A stretch of 39,400 nucleotides of DNA from CAIKZJ01 sp041675325 (GCA_041675325.1 JBAYUG010000021.1:1-39400); one strand, 5' to 3'; positions 7,996 to 16,794 are shown, counted from the stretch's first letter. Numbers and translations: made by a program. Notes: generated by a model from the sequence alone, not told the origin.

Positions 7996-8017
7996 TTAAT
8001 TAGACGTCTTTAATTAA
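7996..8017. promoter_or_regulatory. 22-bp palindrome centred on GACGTC
   Basis: TTAATTA on the left and TAATTAA on the right flank the self-complementary GACGTC. The 22-bp site lies directly beyond the hsp20 stop codon and upstream of the dnaK hairpin. It could be a regulator site for dnaK, although its AT-rich arms make chance symmetry more likely than usual. Confidence 0.35.
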
Positions 8018-8019
8018 TG

Positions 8020-8451
8020 TTATTTTACTTTTATTTCTTTTACAACCGGTTTTGCTTCTTCGACTTTCGGCAAAGAGATTACAAGCACACCGTCTTTAAA
8101 TTCAGCTTCGATAGCGTCAACCTTAATATCTTTAGAAAGGTTGAAAGTTCTGCAAAACTCACCATAGACTATTTCATTCATCACAAGATTCGTTTCTTCT
8201 TTCTTATTCTCAACTTTCTTTTCACCTTTAACCGACAACAGATTGTTTTCAACTTCGATCTTCACATTCTCTTTTGGAATACCGGGAATTTCAAGATTGA
8301 TATGGAAATTATCCTTGTCTTCGGTAATTCTTGTTCTCGGGCTAAAACATGCAGGGTCTGCAATTTCAGTCCTGAAAACCGGTGAATCAAAGATTGATTT
8401 GAAAGCATTGTCGAATAAATCGTTTTCTCTTTTAAATTTGATTAAGTTCAT
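8020..8451 (-). CDS. Small heat-shock protein, Hsp20/alpha-crystallin family
   Basis: A 143-residue small heat-shock protein. The alpha-crystallin domain spans about residues 40-130: FHINLEIPGIPKENVKIEVE, then LLSVKGEK, then YGEFCRTFNLSKDI and FKDGVLVISLPK, ending in a short Lys/Val-rich tail. Such proteins form oligomers that hold unfolding proteins without ATP and hand them to DnaK, whose gene follows 85 bp downstream. The ATG is preceded by GGAG about 9 nt upstream, one of the better ribosome-binding sites here. The upstream region carries a near-consensus sigma-54 promoter and phased TTGAC/GTCAA inverted repeats, so control by an enhancer-binding protein is likely. No CIRCE-type HrcA operator was seen. 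Confidence 0.96.
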   Translation of the reverse strand: MNLIKFKRENDLFDNAFKSIFDSPVFRTEIADPACFSPRTRITEDKDNFHINLEIPGIPKENVKIEVENNLLSVKGEKKVENKKEETNLVMNEIVYGEFCRTFNLSKDIKVDAIEAEFKDGVLVISLPKVEEAKPVVKEIKVK

Positions 8452-8506
8452 TTTAGTTATCTCCTATATTTTGTTTAATTTTAGTTTTGTATTATACCTT
8501 ACATAT

Positions 8507-8523
8507 AACAAATGGCGTGCCAG
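8507..8523 (-). promoter_or_regulatory. Putative sigma-54 (RpoN) promoter of hsp20
   Basis: On the minus strand TGGCACG (8522-8516), four bases, then TTGT (8511-8508) match the sigma-54 consensus TGGCACG-N4-TTGC at 7 of 7 and 3 of 4 positions. The predicted transcript would start near 8497, about 45 nt before the hsp20 ATG. A TATAAT lies at 8496-8491, but there is no good -35 hexamer 17 bp away. The -12 GT in place of GC is the one weak point. Confidence 0.6.
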
Positions 8524-8581
8524 AGAAATATGATGTATTTGAGGCTGTTTTGTTTTTTGATGTGACGTAAATAGCATATAA

Positions 8582-8627
8582 TTGACAAAGAAGTCAAATG
8601 AGCTGACGTATTTGTCAATATTTTGAC
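8582..8627. promoter_or_regulatory. Phased inverted repeats, candidate enhancer-binding sites for hsp20
   Basis: TTGAC-N6-GTCAA lies at 8582-8597 and CTGAC-N6-GTCAA at 8603-8618. Their centres are 21 bp apart, two helical turns, and a further TTGAC half-site at 8623-8627 keeps the phase. Another TTGAC lies at 8676-8680. They are about 90-130 bp upstream of the predicted hsp20 transcription start, the usual place for sigma-54 activator sites. The rest of 8628-8796 holds nothing I recognise. Confidence 0.55.
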
Positions 8628-8796
8628 ATTATTGGAATGGTAGCTCGGTTTGTCCAATTCAGAAAAAATCAAAAATTGACAGATTTTTCGGCAAATAATG
8701 CGAAAATGAATGAGACCAATCAGGGGAATAGTTAGAGATTAATCTGAAATGGGGGTTTGAAACTAAATGGCATTAAGAAACTTCAGAATTTAGGAA

Positions 8797-8831
8797 TAAA
8801 AAAATCCGGCTGTTTTTGAGGCAACCGGATT
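8797..8831 (-). terminator. Intrinsic terminator of the polysaccharide operon
   Basis: On the minus strand ATCCGGTTG pairs with CAGCCGGAT (9 bp, one G-U) around a loop of about 9 nt and is followed by TTTTTTTA. It is about 105 bp past the flippase stop codon and faces the right way to end the 17.5-8.9 kb operon. Confidence 0.75.
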
Positions 8832-8934
8832 AGTTCTAATAAGAAAGGGTAATTCTTATTTTATCTCATCCATCTATTACAAACATAAGTATGTTATAAT
8901 TAATTGTCAAGAGAAAAATGAGTAAAGTTATACT

Positions 8935-10404
8935 TTAGGTGCGATTTATAAGTGCTGATTTTACAGCACTTAAATTAAAGGCTTTAAAATATTTTGATAA
9001 AATAATAAAAATAATTATCAGCAAAACTGAAATTATTATAAAAATTGTATTGGAGAATACGACTTTTATAAGTTGTGAAAATACAAAAAGAATAACTGAG
9101 ATTAAGAAGAGAATGAAAATCTTTTTTAATTCATATTCTATTCTGTAAATTTTTTGTGCGCGGTAATAGAGTGCAATCATCATTACGAAATATGTGAAGA
9201 GCGTAGATAACGATGCACCTATTATACCGAAGTGAATTATAAGAAAATAATTAAGGATAATGTTTATTAAAAATCCTAATCCCGAAACATACAGAAGCTC
9301 TTTGGTTTTGTTTGCATAGAACGGCGCAACACTGAGAGCTGAATACAGACCCGAGAAGACATACGCCATGAGTACGTAGGGAATTATAACGAGTCCGGAC
9401 TGATACCGGATATCAAGTATAGAAAACTTACCAAACGAAATTTTCACGATTGGTTCAGTGAACAAAGCAAAGAAGAGAAAAAGGAAAAGTCCTATAAAGA
9501 CTATGTACGTGAAAATCTGGGATACTATCTTTTTATTTTCGGGATTCTTTTCGAGATTAAGAAAATACGGAGTCCATGAAAACCTGAAAGCAGCTATAAG
9601 CAGTGACATTACAGAGGCAAGACGGTAATTGGCGCTGTAGATTCCGACAACCTCTTCATTGAAAATATATTTCAGGAAGAACCTGTCGGAGACATCTATT
9701 AAAAGAATAAAGACACCGACAAATATAAACTTTACTCCGTAGCTGACAAGTTTCTTTGCAAATACGAGAGAAAAGTTCAAAGACAGATGTTTTCGTGTGA
9801 CGAGCAAGCCTGCTATAAATGTAACGACAACTGAGGCAATATAGCTGTAAAATATTGCTTCGATGCCAAGTCCGTAACTGATTATTAGAATGAAATTTAA
9901 GGAAACGTTTACTGCAAGAGACAACAAAGTCAGGAACAAATACTGCGTGGCTTTAAGCTCAGCGCGGAGAAGCAGCAATGGGAACCTAAACAAAGCATCG
10001 GTAAAAAGAATTAAGGAAAGGATTTTAATGTACATCAATCCTTTTACAGGGTCTTCGAATTCGAGCAAGGAAGTTATGTTACCAGAGAGTAAATAAAGAA
10101 TCAACGAAAACAAGAGGGATGTCGCAGTCAACATTATTAATGTCGTAGAATAAATACTCTTTTTTTCGGGATCATCTTTACCGTCTATAAAAAGTTTAAT
10201 AAAGGATGTTTCTTGTCCGTAAAGATAGAAAAGAATTATAAACATCCATAAAGACTGAACTATGTTATATGCACCGAGTTCAGACGGTGAAAAGTAAAAA
10301 GTATATAATGGTAATAGAATAAATGATATTGCTTTATTAGCAAGAAGACCGACGCCGTAAATCGTGGTCTGTGAGAATAAGTCTCTTATGTTCCTCTGAC
10401 TCAA
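8935..10404 (-). CDS. Polysaccharide flippase, Wzx/MVF-like membrane protein
   Basis: A 489-residue integral membrane protein with about 12-14 hydrophobic segments. It begins IYGVGLLANKAISFILLPLY, the typical first helix of the oligosaccharidyl-lipid flippase (PST/Wzx) branch of the MOP superfamily. These proteins turn lipid-linked oligosaccharides over across the inner membrane for O-antigen or capsule assembly. It is the last gene of the operon. Its TTG start overlaps the stop of the upstream glycosyltransferase in a TTGA, so translation is probably coupled. Substrate specificity cannot be read from sequence. A Wzy polymerase or ligase is not evident in the window, so this may be only part of the locus. 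Confidence 0.9.
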   Translation of the reverse strand: MSQRNIRDLFSQTTIYGVGLLANKAISFILLPLYTFYFSPSELGAYNIVQSLWMFIILFYLYGQETSFIKLFIDGKDDPEKKSIYSTTLIMLTATSLLFSLILYLLSGNITSLLEFEDPVKGLMYIKILSLILFTDALFRFPLLLLRAELKATQYLFLTLLSLAVNVSLNFILIISYGLGIEAIFYSYIASVVVTFIAGLLVTRKHLSLNFSLVFAKKLVSYGVKFIFVGVFILLIDVSDRFFLKYIFNEEVVGIYSANYRLASVMSLLIAAFRFSWTPYFLNLEKNPENKKIVSQIFTYIVFIGLFLFLFFALFTEPIVKISFGKFSILDIRYQSGLVIIPYVLMAYVFSGLYSALSVAPFYANKTKELLYVSGLGFLINIILNYFLIIHFGIIGASLSTLFTYFVMMIALYYRAQKIYRIEYELKKIFILFLISVILFVFSQLIKVVFSNTIFIIISVLLIIIFIILSKYFKAFNLSAVKSALINRT

Positions 10405-11447
10405 ATATTATTCTCCAGGTAAAGCTGCTCCAGCTTTGCGTTTACAGATTCGTAAGAATGATACTTTTCAACCCATTTTCTTCCGTTAAGAGAAACACCT
10501 TTCAGTAAATCAATATTCTCTATATATTTAATAACTGTACTTTTCAAATTTCCAATACCGCATGAAATGAAAGGGTTTTCGGGAAGGAATTTAAGATACT
10601 CTTCAGAAAATTCAGTGATTGTTGGAATACCTATAGCGAGATTCTCTATAGAATTTTTCCCGTATCCCGAGCCGCCGAGTTCACCTCCGACCTGATCAAT
10701 AGAGAGATTACAGGTTTTTTTCATATCGAGGAGTTTATCACGTCTGACGTTTTCAGCAAGAATGAATTCAAATTCATGCGTCTTCTTAATATCGTCAATA
10801 ACTTTAAGAATTTTATCTGTACCTTTAAAGAGTCTGTTTGTAGGAGAGTGAATAATCCTAACCTTTTTCCGTTCAGGGAAAATATACTCAACTTTTTTGA
10901 CATCAAAAGGAAAAAAGAGATAATGAATGTTATTATGAAGCTGAAGATGGTCGAATTCGACTGTCAGATTCAAGTTGCTCATTTCATCAAGTTCTTTGAA
11001 TACTCCCCTGCTTCTCAAGTCACTGCCAAAATAGCAGCAGACAATCTTTTTATTCCGTCTCTTTAACTCCTTAGCAAACCGCAGGTCACGAAAGAAATCC
11101 ATTCCGCCGTCAAAATGATAGACATCGAAATCATAGAGTTTATGTTTATCAATAAGCGCGGTAATCTTTGAGCGGTTTTTAAAATCTCTTAATTTAAAGA
11201 AAGTACTTTCAAGAAAATTCTTTGGCTCGTAATATTTAAGACTCTTTATTTTAGAGTCGCGCCAGAGTTTAGCAGTTTTATTAACAGGAAGTTTGAAATT
11301 AAGAGTTATGTCTTCTTCGAATTCGAGAGTATTTTCAAACATGGTAACGAGACGGGTTGTATGTCCTGCCTGAGCCTGCATCTGCATGAATCCGTACGGC
11401 ATGCCGGCAAAGTTCTGAGGAGCAATATGTAAAATCTTATTACCCAA
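10401..11447 (-). CDS. Glycosyltransferase, GT4-like fold
   Basis: A 348-residue soluble protein with two Rossmann-like halves. The N-terminal part KILHIAPQNFAGMPYGFMQM is followed by a region around DVYHFDGGMDFFRDLRF. The C-terminal part has KVRIIHSPTNRLFKGTDKI, then SGYGKNSIENLAIGIPTI, where the glutamate position of the GT-B EX7E-type motif is occupied by SIEN. This is the layout of a group 1/GT4 glycosyltransferase using a nucleotide sugar at the cytoplasmic face. A TTG start overlaps the amidohydrolase gene by 8 bp. It is divergent from the common GT4 sequences (no clear second glutamate), so donor and acceptor are unknown. Confidence 0.75.
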   Translation of the reverse strand: MGNKILHIAPQNFAGMPYGFMQMQAQAGHTTRLVTMFENTLEFEEDITLNFKLPVNKTAKLWRDSKIKSLKYYEPKNFLESTFFKLRDFKNRSKITALIDKHKLYDFDVYHFDGGMDFFRDLRFAKELKRRNKKIVCCYFGSDLRSRGVFKELDEMSNLNLTVEFDHLQLHNNIHYLFFPFDVKKVEYIFPERKKVRIIHSPTNRLFKGTDKILKVIDDIKKTHEFEFILAENVRRDKLLDMKKTCNLSIDQVGGELGGSGYGKNSIENLAIGIPTITEFSEEYLKFLPENPFISCGIGNLKSTVIKYIENIDLLKGVSLNGRKWVEKYHSYESVNAKLEQLYLENNI

Positions 11448-12177
11448 GATTAAGAAGCCGTGAGATATTACCCGAGAAAATCAATTCCTTTTCTTCATAA
11501 GATACATCAAGACTTTCAACAATAGGCATATACATTTTCGGCAATCCAAGATTATAATCACTTCCGAATATTACTTTATCAGCACCGACAGTCTGAACAA
11601 CCTGATTAACAAAGTAGAATTCACGAACTGACTCCGTGCCAAGGTAAATATTATCAGCACCGCTATCTTTAACGCTTTTGGCGCAGCCTGTGCATAATGA
11701 GGGCTGGTCGCCGCCAAGATGCGCAAGAATAACATTCAGGTCGGGTCTTTGTTTTGCGAGCTCAATGGGATAGTTATAGCTTGCAACTTCTTTCCATCTG
11801 CCGCAATGAACGATAACAGGAACCTTCATATCGACTGCAATATCAAAGTATTTTTGATATGACGCATCAAGAACATTCTTTCTCTGGAAAGAAGGATGGA
11901 TTTTAAAACACTTTATGTTGCTGCTATTTTTGTCTATAAAAGTACCAAGGTATTTATCTTCGGGATTTATCCAGCAGGTAAAATGGAAAGTGAAATCTTT
12001 TAGATTAAGAATATCATTCAAGAGCTTTTCATTTTCGAAAGTATCGCAGGGCAATGCGACTGCGGATGAGACGCCTGATTCCTTCATCACTTTCACCGCT
12101 TGCTCAACTGTTGATTCATAGTCAAGAAAAACCTCACTCCATCTTCCTATATGTACGTGTCCGTCAATTATTTTCAT
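11440..12177 (-). CDS. Amidohydrolase (metal-dependent hydrolase, PF04909-like)
   Basis: A 245-residue TIM-barrel hydrolase. DGHVHIG at the N terminus gives the HxH metal pair. CFKIHPSFQ, then VPVIVHCGRW, then VILAHLGG give the later histidines, and VIFGSDYN gives the C-terminal Asp. This is the order of the amidohydrolase-2 (decarboxylase/lactonase-like) superfamily. It is unusual inside a polysaccharide operon, where it could deacylate, hydrolyse or decarboxylate a sugar intermediate. It overlaps the formyltransferase gene by 4 bp (ATGA) and the glycosyltransferase by 8 bp, so the three are translated together. The substrate cannot be told, and a role in formyl or acyl turnover is only a guess from the neighbours. 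Confidence 0.85.
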   Translation of the reverse strand: MKIIDGHVHIGRWSEVFLDYESTVEQAVKVMKESGVSSAVALPCDTFENEKLLNDILNLKDFTFHFTCWINPEDKYLGTFIDKNSSNIKCFKIHPSFQRKNVLDASYQKYFDIAVDMKVPVIVHCGRWKEVASYNYPIELAKQRPDLNVILAHLGGDQPSLCTGCAKSVKDSGADNIYLGTESVREFYFVNQVVQTVGADKVIFGSDYNLGLPKMYMPIVESLDVSYEEKELIFSGNISRLLNLG

Positions 12178-13088
12178 TTAAACACATCTCCTATTTTAAA
12201 TGTATTAGCAAAATCCACCTTTTCATAAATATCATTTCGGATATCATAAACCATAAGCAAACCGTTACCGGTATTTACGACTATAAAGTCAACGTTAACA
12301 TCAATAATAGAACCTTGTTCCCCATTATTTTTAGGAGAGAAGACCGGTTTTGCTTTATTGAAAAGATAACGAATGTTATTATAAGTTGAAAAGGCGCACG
12401 GATACGGCGATGACATAGCCCTGATTTTATTGAATATATTCTTGTTACTTATTGACCAGTTAATCTTTCGTTCGTCATCAGACAGTTTCTGCCAAGGGGT
12501 GTACTTTATTGATGAATCTTGTTCTTTAAACATATCTGTCTTACCCATGCGAAGAAGTTCAATACCCTCTCTTACCAACAAGGCGCTGTGGATTGAGCAC
12601 TTATAGTAAATTGAATTAACGTCGTCATCATCTTCGATGATGATTTCCTTTTCAAGCAGAACAGGACCTGAGTCAACACCGGAATCTATTTTATGCAATG
12701 TGATAAACTGCGATTCATTCCCATCAATAATAGTTCTTGAAATAGGCGCACGTCCTCTGTATTCAGGAAGTTTGCCGCAATGCAGGTTTAGGATTCCATA
12801 CTTTGGTGCGCTGAAAACATCCTCTTTGATAATCTCCATGAATCCAACTGATATACCGAGTTCAACTTTCGAAATATCATCTTTTAATTCAGATATTTTA
12901 TCGGTATTAATGAGCTTTACAGAATTAGTTTTACAAATATCCTCAATCATATCATAAAACTTTTCTTTATAATCATTGTACAAGTATGATTTATGAGTGA
13001 TTACAAATTCAGGTTTCTCATTCATGCTGATAAGATCAGTAAGAGTCCTGAGACTTATATCGCCGAACGCAAGATAAAAGAATTTCAT
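12174..13088 (-). CDS. Formyltransferase-family protein (sugar N-formyltransferase-like)
   Basis: A 304-residue protein of the formyltransferase fold shared by methionyl-tRNA formyltransferase, ArnA and sugar N-formyltransferases. The core has GILNLHCGKLPEYRG, with the catalytic Asn-x-His, then TLHKIDSGVDSGPVL with the conserved Asp (IDSGVDSG equals the family's MDxGxDxG). These residues transfer a formyl group from 10-formyl-tetrahydrofolate to a primary amine. The C-terminal ~100 residues resemble the Fmt/ArnA C-terminal subdomain. Its place between an SDR and an amidohydrolase in a surface-glycan operon argues for formylation of an amino sugar rather than of initiator tRNA. ATGA overlaps couple it to both neighbours. 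No aminotransferase to make the amino sugar is seen nearby. Confidence 0.87.
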   Translation of the reverse strand: MKFFYLAFGDISLRTLTDLISMNEKPEFVITHKSYLYNDYKEKFYDMIEDICKTNSVKLINTDKISELKDDISKVELGISVGFMEIIKEDVFSAPKYGILNLHCGKLPEYRGRAPISRTIIDGNESQFITLHKIDSGVDSGPVLLEKEIIIEDDDDVNSIYYKCSIHSALLVREGIELLRMGKTDMFKEQDSSIKYTPWQKLSDDERKINWSISNKNIFNKIRAMSSPYPCAFSTYNNIRYLFNKAKPVFSPKNNGEQGSIIDVNVDFIVVNTGNGLLMVYDIRNDIYEKVDFANTFKIGDVFK

Positions 13089-14053
13089 TTGCTGAAGTAT
13101 TTTTTATACCATTCAAAAGTTCTGACTATACCTTCATTTAGGTCAATCTTTGGTTTATAGCCGAGAAGGTGCTCAGCTTTTTCGATTGTTGGAATACGAA
13201 GCTCAACATCTACATAGTTTTTCGGAATATATTTAATCTTTGACTTAGTATCGCAAAGCTGTATTATCTTTTCAGCGAGAGACGTTATTGTAACTGTGCC
13301 TTTAGGATTACCGATATTAAATATCTCACCGATAGCATTCTTCTTTGTTAATGCAAGCATAATACCTTCAATCATATCGTCTATAAAACACCATGAACGA
13401 ATCTGGTCGCCTTCTCCGTGTATTTCAATATTTTTATCAAGGACTGCATTCTTTATGAAAATCTGTATCGCACCCTCCCCTATCTGTCCGGGTCCGTAAA
13501 TATTGAAGGGACGGATAGACAACGCGGGATAGCCTCTTGTCTTGTAATAGCTGTAAATGAGATGCTCACCGGAGACTTTACTTATTGAATATGTCCAGCG
13601 TCCTTCACCGACGGGAGCAACGTTTGTATTTGACTTTTCGGGAGACTTATATGAATAGGCACCAAGAACTTCGCTTGTTGAGAAATTTAGCACGCGTTCG
13701 AGCTTACTACTGTACTTTTCTATAGCTCTGACAAAATTGAAAGTTCCAAGAATGTTTACTTCCATAGTTTTAACTGGATTATGAATAACAGTATCAACAC
13801 CGGCGACAGCAGCAAGATGCACTGCAATCTGAGGCTTAAAGTTTTCGGCGGCTTTCCTCAAAGGTTCAAAGCTGCAGATATCACCTTTTACAAGTTTAAC
13901 ATTTTTCTTATTGATGCTTTTATACTTTAACGAATCACGTATGAACAAATCATAAATGAGCAACTCATTATCGTAGCTTAATATTTCGGCAAGCTTGCTG
14001 CCTATAAATCCACCGCCGCCTGTGAGTAAAATCCTTTTATTTTTAATAATCAT
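13085..14053 (-). CDS. NAD-dependent nucleotide-sugar epimerase/dehydratase (extended SDR)
   Basis: A 322-residue extended short-chain dehydrogenase. TGGGGFIGSKLAE near the N terminus is the NAD-binding loop. HLAAVAGVDTVIHNP follows, then a STSEVLG segment, then YSISKVSGEHL with the catalytic Tyr-x3-Lys. RPFNIYGPGQIGEGAI and GDQIRSWCFIDDMIEGI are typical of the UDP-glucuronate decarboxylase, dTDP-glucose dehydratase and UDP-sugar epimerase group. The exact reaction cannot be decided by eye. It supplies or modifies a nucleotide sugar for the surrounding glycosyltransferases. It overlaps the formyltransferase by 4 bp and follows the GNAT gene by 10 bp. Confidence 0.9.
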   Translation of the reverse strand: MIIKNKRILLTGGGGFIGSKLAEILSYDNELLIYDLFIRDSLKYKSINKKNVKLVKGDICSFEPLRKAAENFKPQIAVHLAAVAGVDTVIHNPVKTMEVNILGTFNFVRAIEKYSSKLERVLNFSTSEVLGAYSYKSPEKSNTNVAPVGEGRWTYSISKVSGEHLIYSYYKTRGYPALSIRPFNIYGPGQIGEGAIQIFIKNAVLDKNIEIHGEGDQIRSWCFIDDMIEGIMLALTKKNAIGEIFNIGNPKGTVTITSLAEKIIQLCDTKSKIKYIPKNYVDVELRIPTIEKAEHLLGYKPKIDLNEGIVRTFEWYKKYFSK

Positions 14054-14063
14054 TTGAAATAGT

Positions 14064-15029
14064 TTATAATTTAATAATATAACTTTTCCTTAAAAATCCA
14101 TCTGCGCGAAACTTCTTCTTGAAATCAAACAAGCCCTGAAGCAGCCGGTCATCAACGCTTGAGGTACCTATATCGTAAATTCTGAAGTTCTTTTCTTTAG
14201 ACCATTCGATAGAATAATACAGAAGATAATCCGAGACTCTATTCCTTTTGTGTTCTTCATCTGCAGCGAGATAGAAGTTAAGTACAACATCTTTCTTAAC
14301 GATGAATAGAGTGCAAATACCGACGATTTCATTTTCTATTTTTGCCGTAAAGAGTTTAATTTTATCAGGCAGATTATTTTTAAGAAAGACAAGTTCTTCG
14401 AGTGAATGAGTCGGCACGACATTTTTTAGTTCTCTGTTAGAGTGAAGGATATTATAGAAATCTCTAAGGTTTTCTCCGGTAACAATATCTTCAATTAATT
14501 CTATTTCGATTATTTCGGAAGATTTTTGTATAGAACGCTTTTTTGAGTTCTTTAACTTTTCGAACTCGAATGAACTGAGGTCGATTATGTTAGTAATAGC
14601 ATATTTATTAACGCTGAATCCCTCGGAAAGCAGGACATATTCATATTCCTCGTTAGCGTGAGAACGATAAAGAAAAGGAGGATTCCTTATAATACACTTG
14701 GTAAAATTATTGTCAATTAGATAATTTTTGAAAAGTTTAATAACATTATTCATGTCATTAATTTTGATTTTATCTGTCCACATAAACCCGCCAAAACTAA
14801 CACCATCGCATGAAATATAGACCTTGTCTTCCTTTTCTATTCTTTCGTTTCCATTCAGAATAGCAAGGGTTTTAAATTTATCCTTAAAGATCAGATGATG
14901 CCATTTTATACCCTTATCAAACTCGTCGTTATACTCAAGAAACTTTCCATCAAAGAACATATTGTAATTTGAAGAAAGGAAATCCTTCCATTCTGCTGAG
15001 CTGTTAATATTTACTTTAATAATTTCCAA
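14064..15029 (-). CDS. GNAT/FemAB-like acyltransferase
   Basis: A 321-residue protein with the double GNAT layout of FemAB-like acyltransferases. The N-terminal half has SSNYNMFFDGKFLEYNDEF. The C-terminal half has KLFTAKIENEIVGICTLFIV, then NFYLAADEEHKRNRVSDYLL, then FRIYDIGTSSVDDRLLQGLF and FKKKFRA. The last block (YDIGTSS...GLFDFKKKF) is the family's acyl-CoA or aminoacyl-tRNA donor region. Such proteins add acyl groups to amino sugars or peptides during surface-polymer assembly. The start is TTG, one of three non-ATG starts in this operon. It lies 2 bp after the GT39 gene. The acceptor is unknown. Confidence 0.83.
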   Translation of the reverse strand: MEIIKVNINSSAEWKDFLSSNYNMFFDGKFLEYNDEFDKGIKWHHLIFKDKFKTLAILNGNERIEKEDKVYISCDGVSFGGFMWTDKIKINDMNNVIKLFKNYLIDNNFTKCIIRNPPFLYRSHANEEYEYVLLSEGFSVNKYAITNIIDLSSFEFEKLKNSKKRSIQKSSEIIEIELIEDIVTGENLRDFYNILHSNRELKNVVPTHSLEELVFLKNNLPDKIKLFTAKIENEIVGICTLFIVKKDVVLNFYLAADEEHKRNRVSDYLLYYSIEWSKEKNFRIYDIGTSSVDDRLLQGLFDFKKKFRADGFLRKSYIIKL

Positions 15030-15031
15030 TA

Positions 15032-16699
15032 TTATTTTCTGTAAAGTTCATAACCCGAAGATTTCAGAATCAATTTATAGCTATCATCAATTACCAATTT
15101 CGAATCAAAATAATTGCTTCTGTTAATATAATCTTTTTCAACGATAACATTCACGTTATTTCCTGCTTCTTTAAGTACAGACTTTATGCTGTCAAAACCA
15201 TTCTTCGAATCAACAAAAGTAAAATCATATTTTGTATTTGTCCAGCCTAAATCGAGTCCGTTAAAATAAAAACTGAACTGCGGATTATGTCTGTAGTTTG
15301 AGGCAACGTATATAAGTTTTTTATACCCGCTTTTTTCAATCTCGGATTTTACACCGGTAATCTTAAAGGAATTCTCCCAGAACGGAATCTTAACCGCATA
15401 TAGAATATTCACGAAGAAAAGAAACGCCAGAATAAAAGCATAAAATAACGCTGATACAGAATAACTTCTTTTTATATAGAAATATATTACAATTGCTGAG
15501 ATTATAAACCAGGCAGCTGAAACACCAATAACGACTGGCAATGATGCGGAATTAATAGGAAATGCGAGTTCAATCCTAAAATAATTAAGTGCAGCCCAGA
15601 AAATATTGAAAGCAGTTACAATAAGCAGTGTAATTTTTTCCTTTATTCCAAGACTGTCTATAACTTCAAGATAGTTTCCTGCAATAAAGACTCCGGGAGT
15701 AAGAATCAGCAGAATATAAACCTCGAGTTTGGTTTTAAAAAGTGTGATGATTATAAAGCCTATAAGAAACCAGACAAGAATAAACAATTCTTTGCCCGGA
15801 AGTTTTCGGAAAGATATTAGTTTTCTGAAAGCACCAAAGAGAATTACAGCACCAAACGGAAGAATTGTAAACAAGTAATTAATATAGTAAACATAACCTG
15901 AACCCTTTGTGTTATGCTCAACGCCGAACAATGCACGTTCATAGATATGATAGAAAAAGAAATAATTAAAGAACTCCCAGCCGTATTTTATAAACATATA
16001 AGCATGCCATGGAGCGGCAATTGCTATACCTAAAGCAGTCAAGACAATCAAATCCTTTAACTCATATTTAGTTTTCTTGTGAGACAGTAAAAACCAAATG
16101 AAGATAACCATCGGAATAAAAAAGCCGACAAGGATTTTAATCATCAGACATAAGCCAAAAACAATACCACTATAATAATTATATTTCTTCTTCCCAGTAT
16201 CTAAATACTTCATGAAAAATAAAAATGCAAGAAGTATTAGAAAGGTATATGGAATGTCGAACTGAAATCTTTTTGAAAATATATTAAAAATTAAATTACT
16301 GCTAAAAATAATAGCAGCTATAATACCCGCCCTTGGAGAATATACATTGTTGCCGATTTTCATTACCAACCATAAGACAGCAAGACTAAAGACGAAAATC
16401 AATCCTTTCAAGACGACATTATTCATTCCAAAGATAGAAGTGAATATATAACCAAGCCAGATTAATAATGGCGGATGTGAACCGGAATAAAACTTACCAA
16501 CGGAATGCTGGCTTTGGTCGATTATATCGCCTGATTCCTGAACAGAAAGCACGCGTGTTGCATACATTCCCTCGTCCCAGGGCTGTATATCAGTTGTTAC
16601 TATAGAATGGACTTTTATGAGCACTAAAAATACTACGAGGAAAAGATAGACTTTCTTCAGATTCTTAACGTTATCAAAATATTTTAATATATTGATCAT
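15032..16699 (-). CDS. GT39/ArnT-like membrane glycosyltransferase
   Basis: A 555-residue polytopic membrane protein. The first periplasmic loop has QPWDEGMYATRVLSVQESGD, the acidic DE motif of GT39/ArnT/PMT-type transferases that use polyprenyl-phosphate sugars. About 11-12 transmembrane helices follow, then a soluble C-terminal domain of about 110 residues. It would add a sugar to lipid A, glycan or protein on the periplasmic side. The start codon is ATG, and its first ~25 codons plus upstream DNA have a decayed second copy at 17493-17620. That copy shows a tandem relative of this gene once existed upstream of the methyltransferase. Confidence 0.88.
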   Translation of the reverse strand: MINILKYFDNVKNLKKVYLFLVVFLVLIKVHSIVTTDIQPWDEGMYATRVLSVQESGDIIDQSQHSVGKFYSGSHPPLLIWLGYIFTSIFGMNNVVLKGLIFVFSLAVLWLVMKIGNNVYSPRAGIIAAIIFSSNLIFNIFSKRFQFDIPYTFLILLAFLFFMKYLDTGKKKYNYYSGIVFGLCLMIKILVGFFIPMVIFIWFLLSHKKTKYELKDLIVLTALGIAIAAPWHAYMFIKYGWEFFNYFFFYHIYERALFGVEHNTKGSGYVYYINYLFTILPFGAVILFGAFRKLISFRKLPGKELFILVWFLIGFIIITLFKTKLEVYILLILTPGVFIAGNYLEVIDSLGIKEKITLLIVTAFNIFWAALNYFRIELAFPINSASLPVVIGVSAAWFIISAIVIYFYIKRSYSVSALFYAFILAFLFFVNILYAVKIPFWENSFKITGVKSEIEKSGYKKLIYVASNYRHNPQFSFYFNGLDLGWTNTKYDFTFVDSKNGFDSIKSVLKEAGNNVNVIVEKDYINRSNYFDSKLVIDDSYKLILKSSGYELYRK

Positions 16700-16794
16700 T
16701 AATTCTTATTCTTTACAGAATATATTCAATTTACTATCGCCGTCAATTATCATTAAAAGCATCGTAATCGTCTGAGATTAAATATATCATACAA

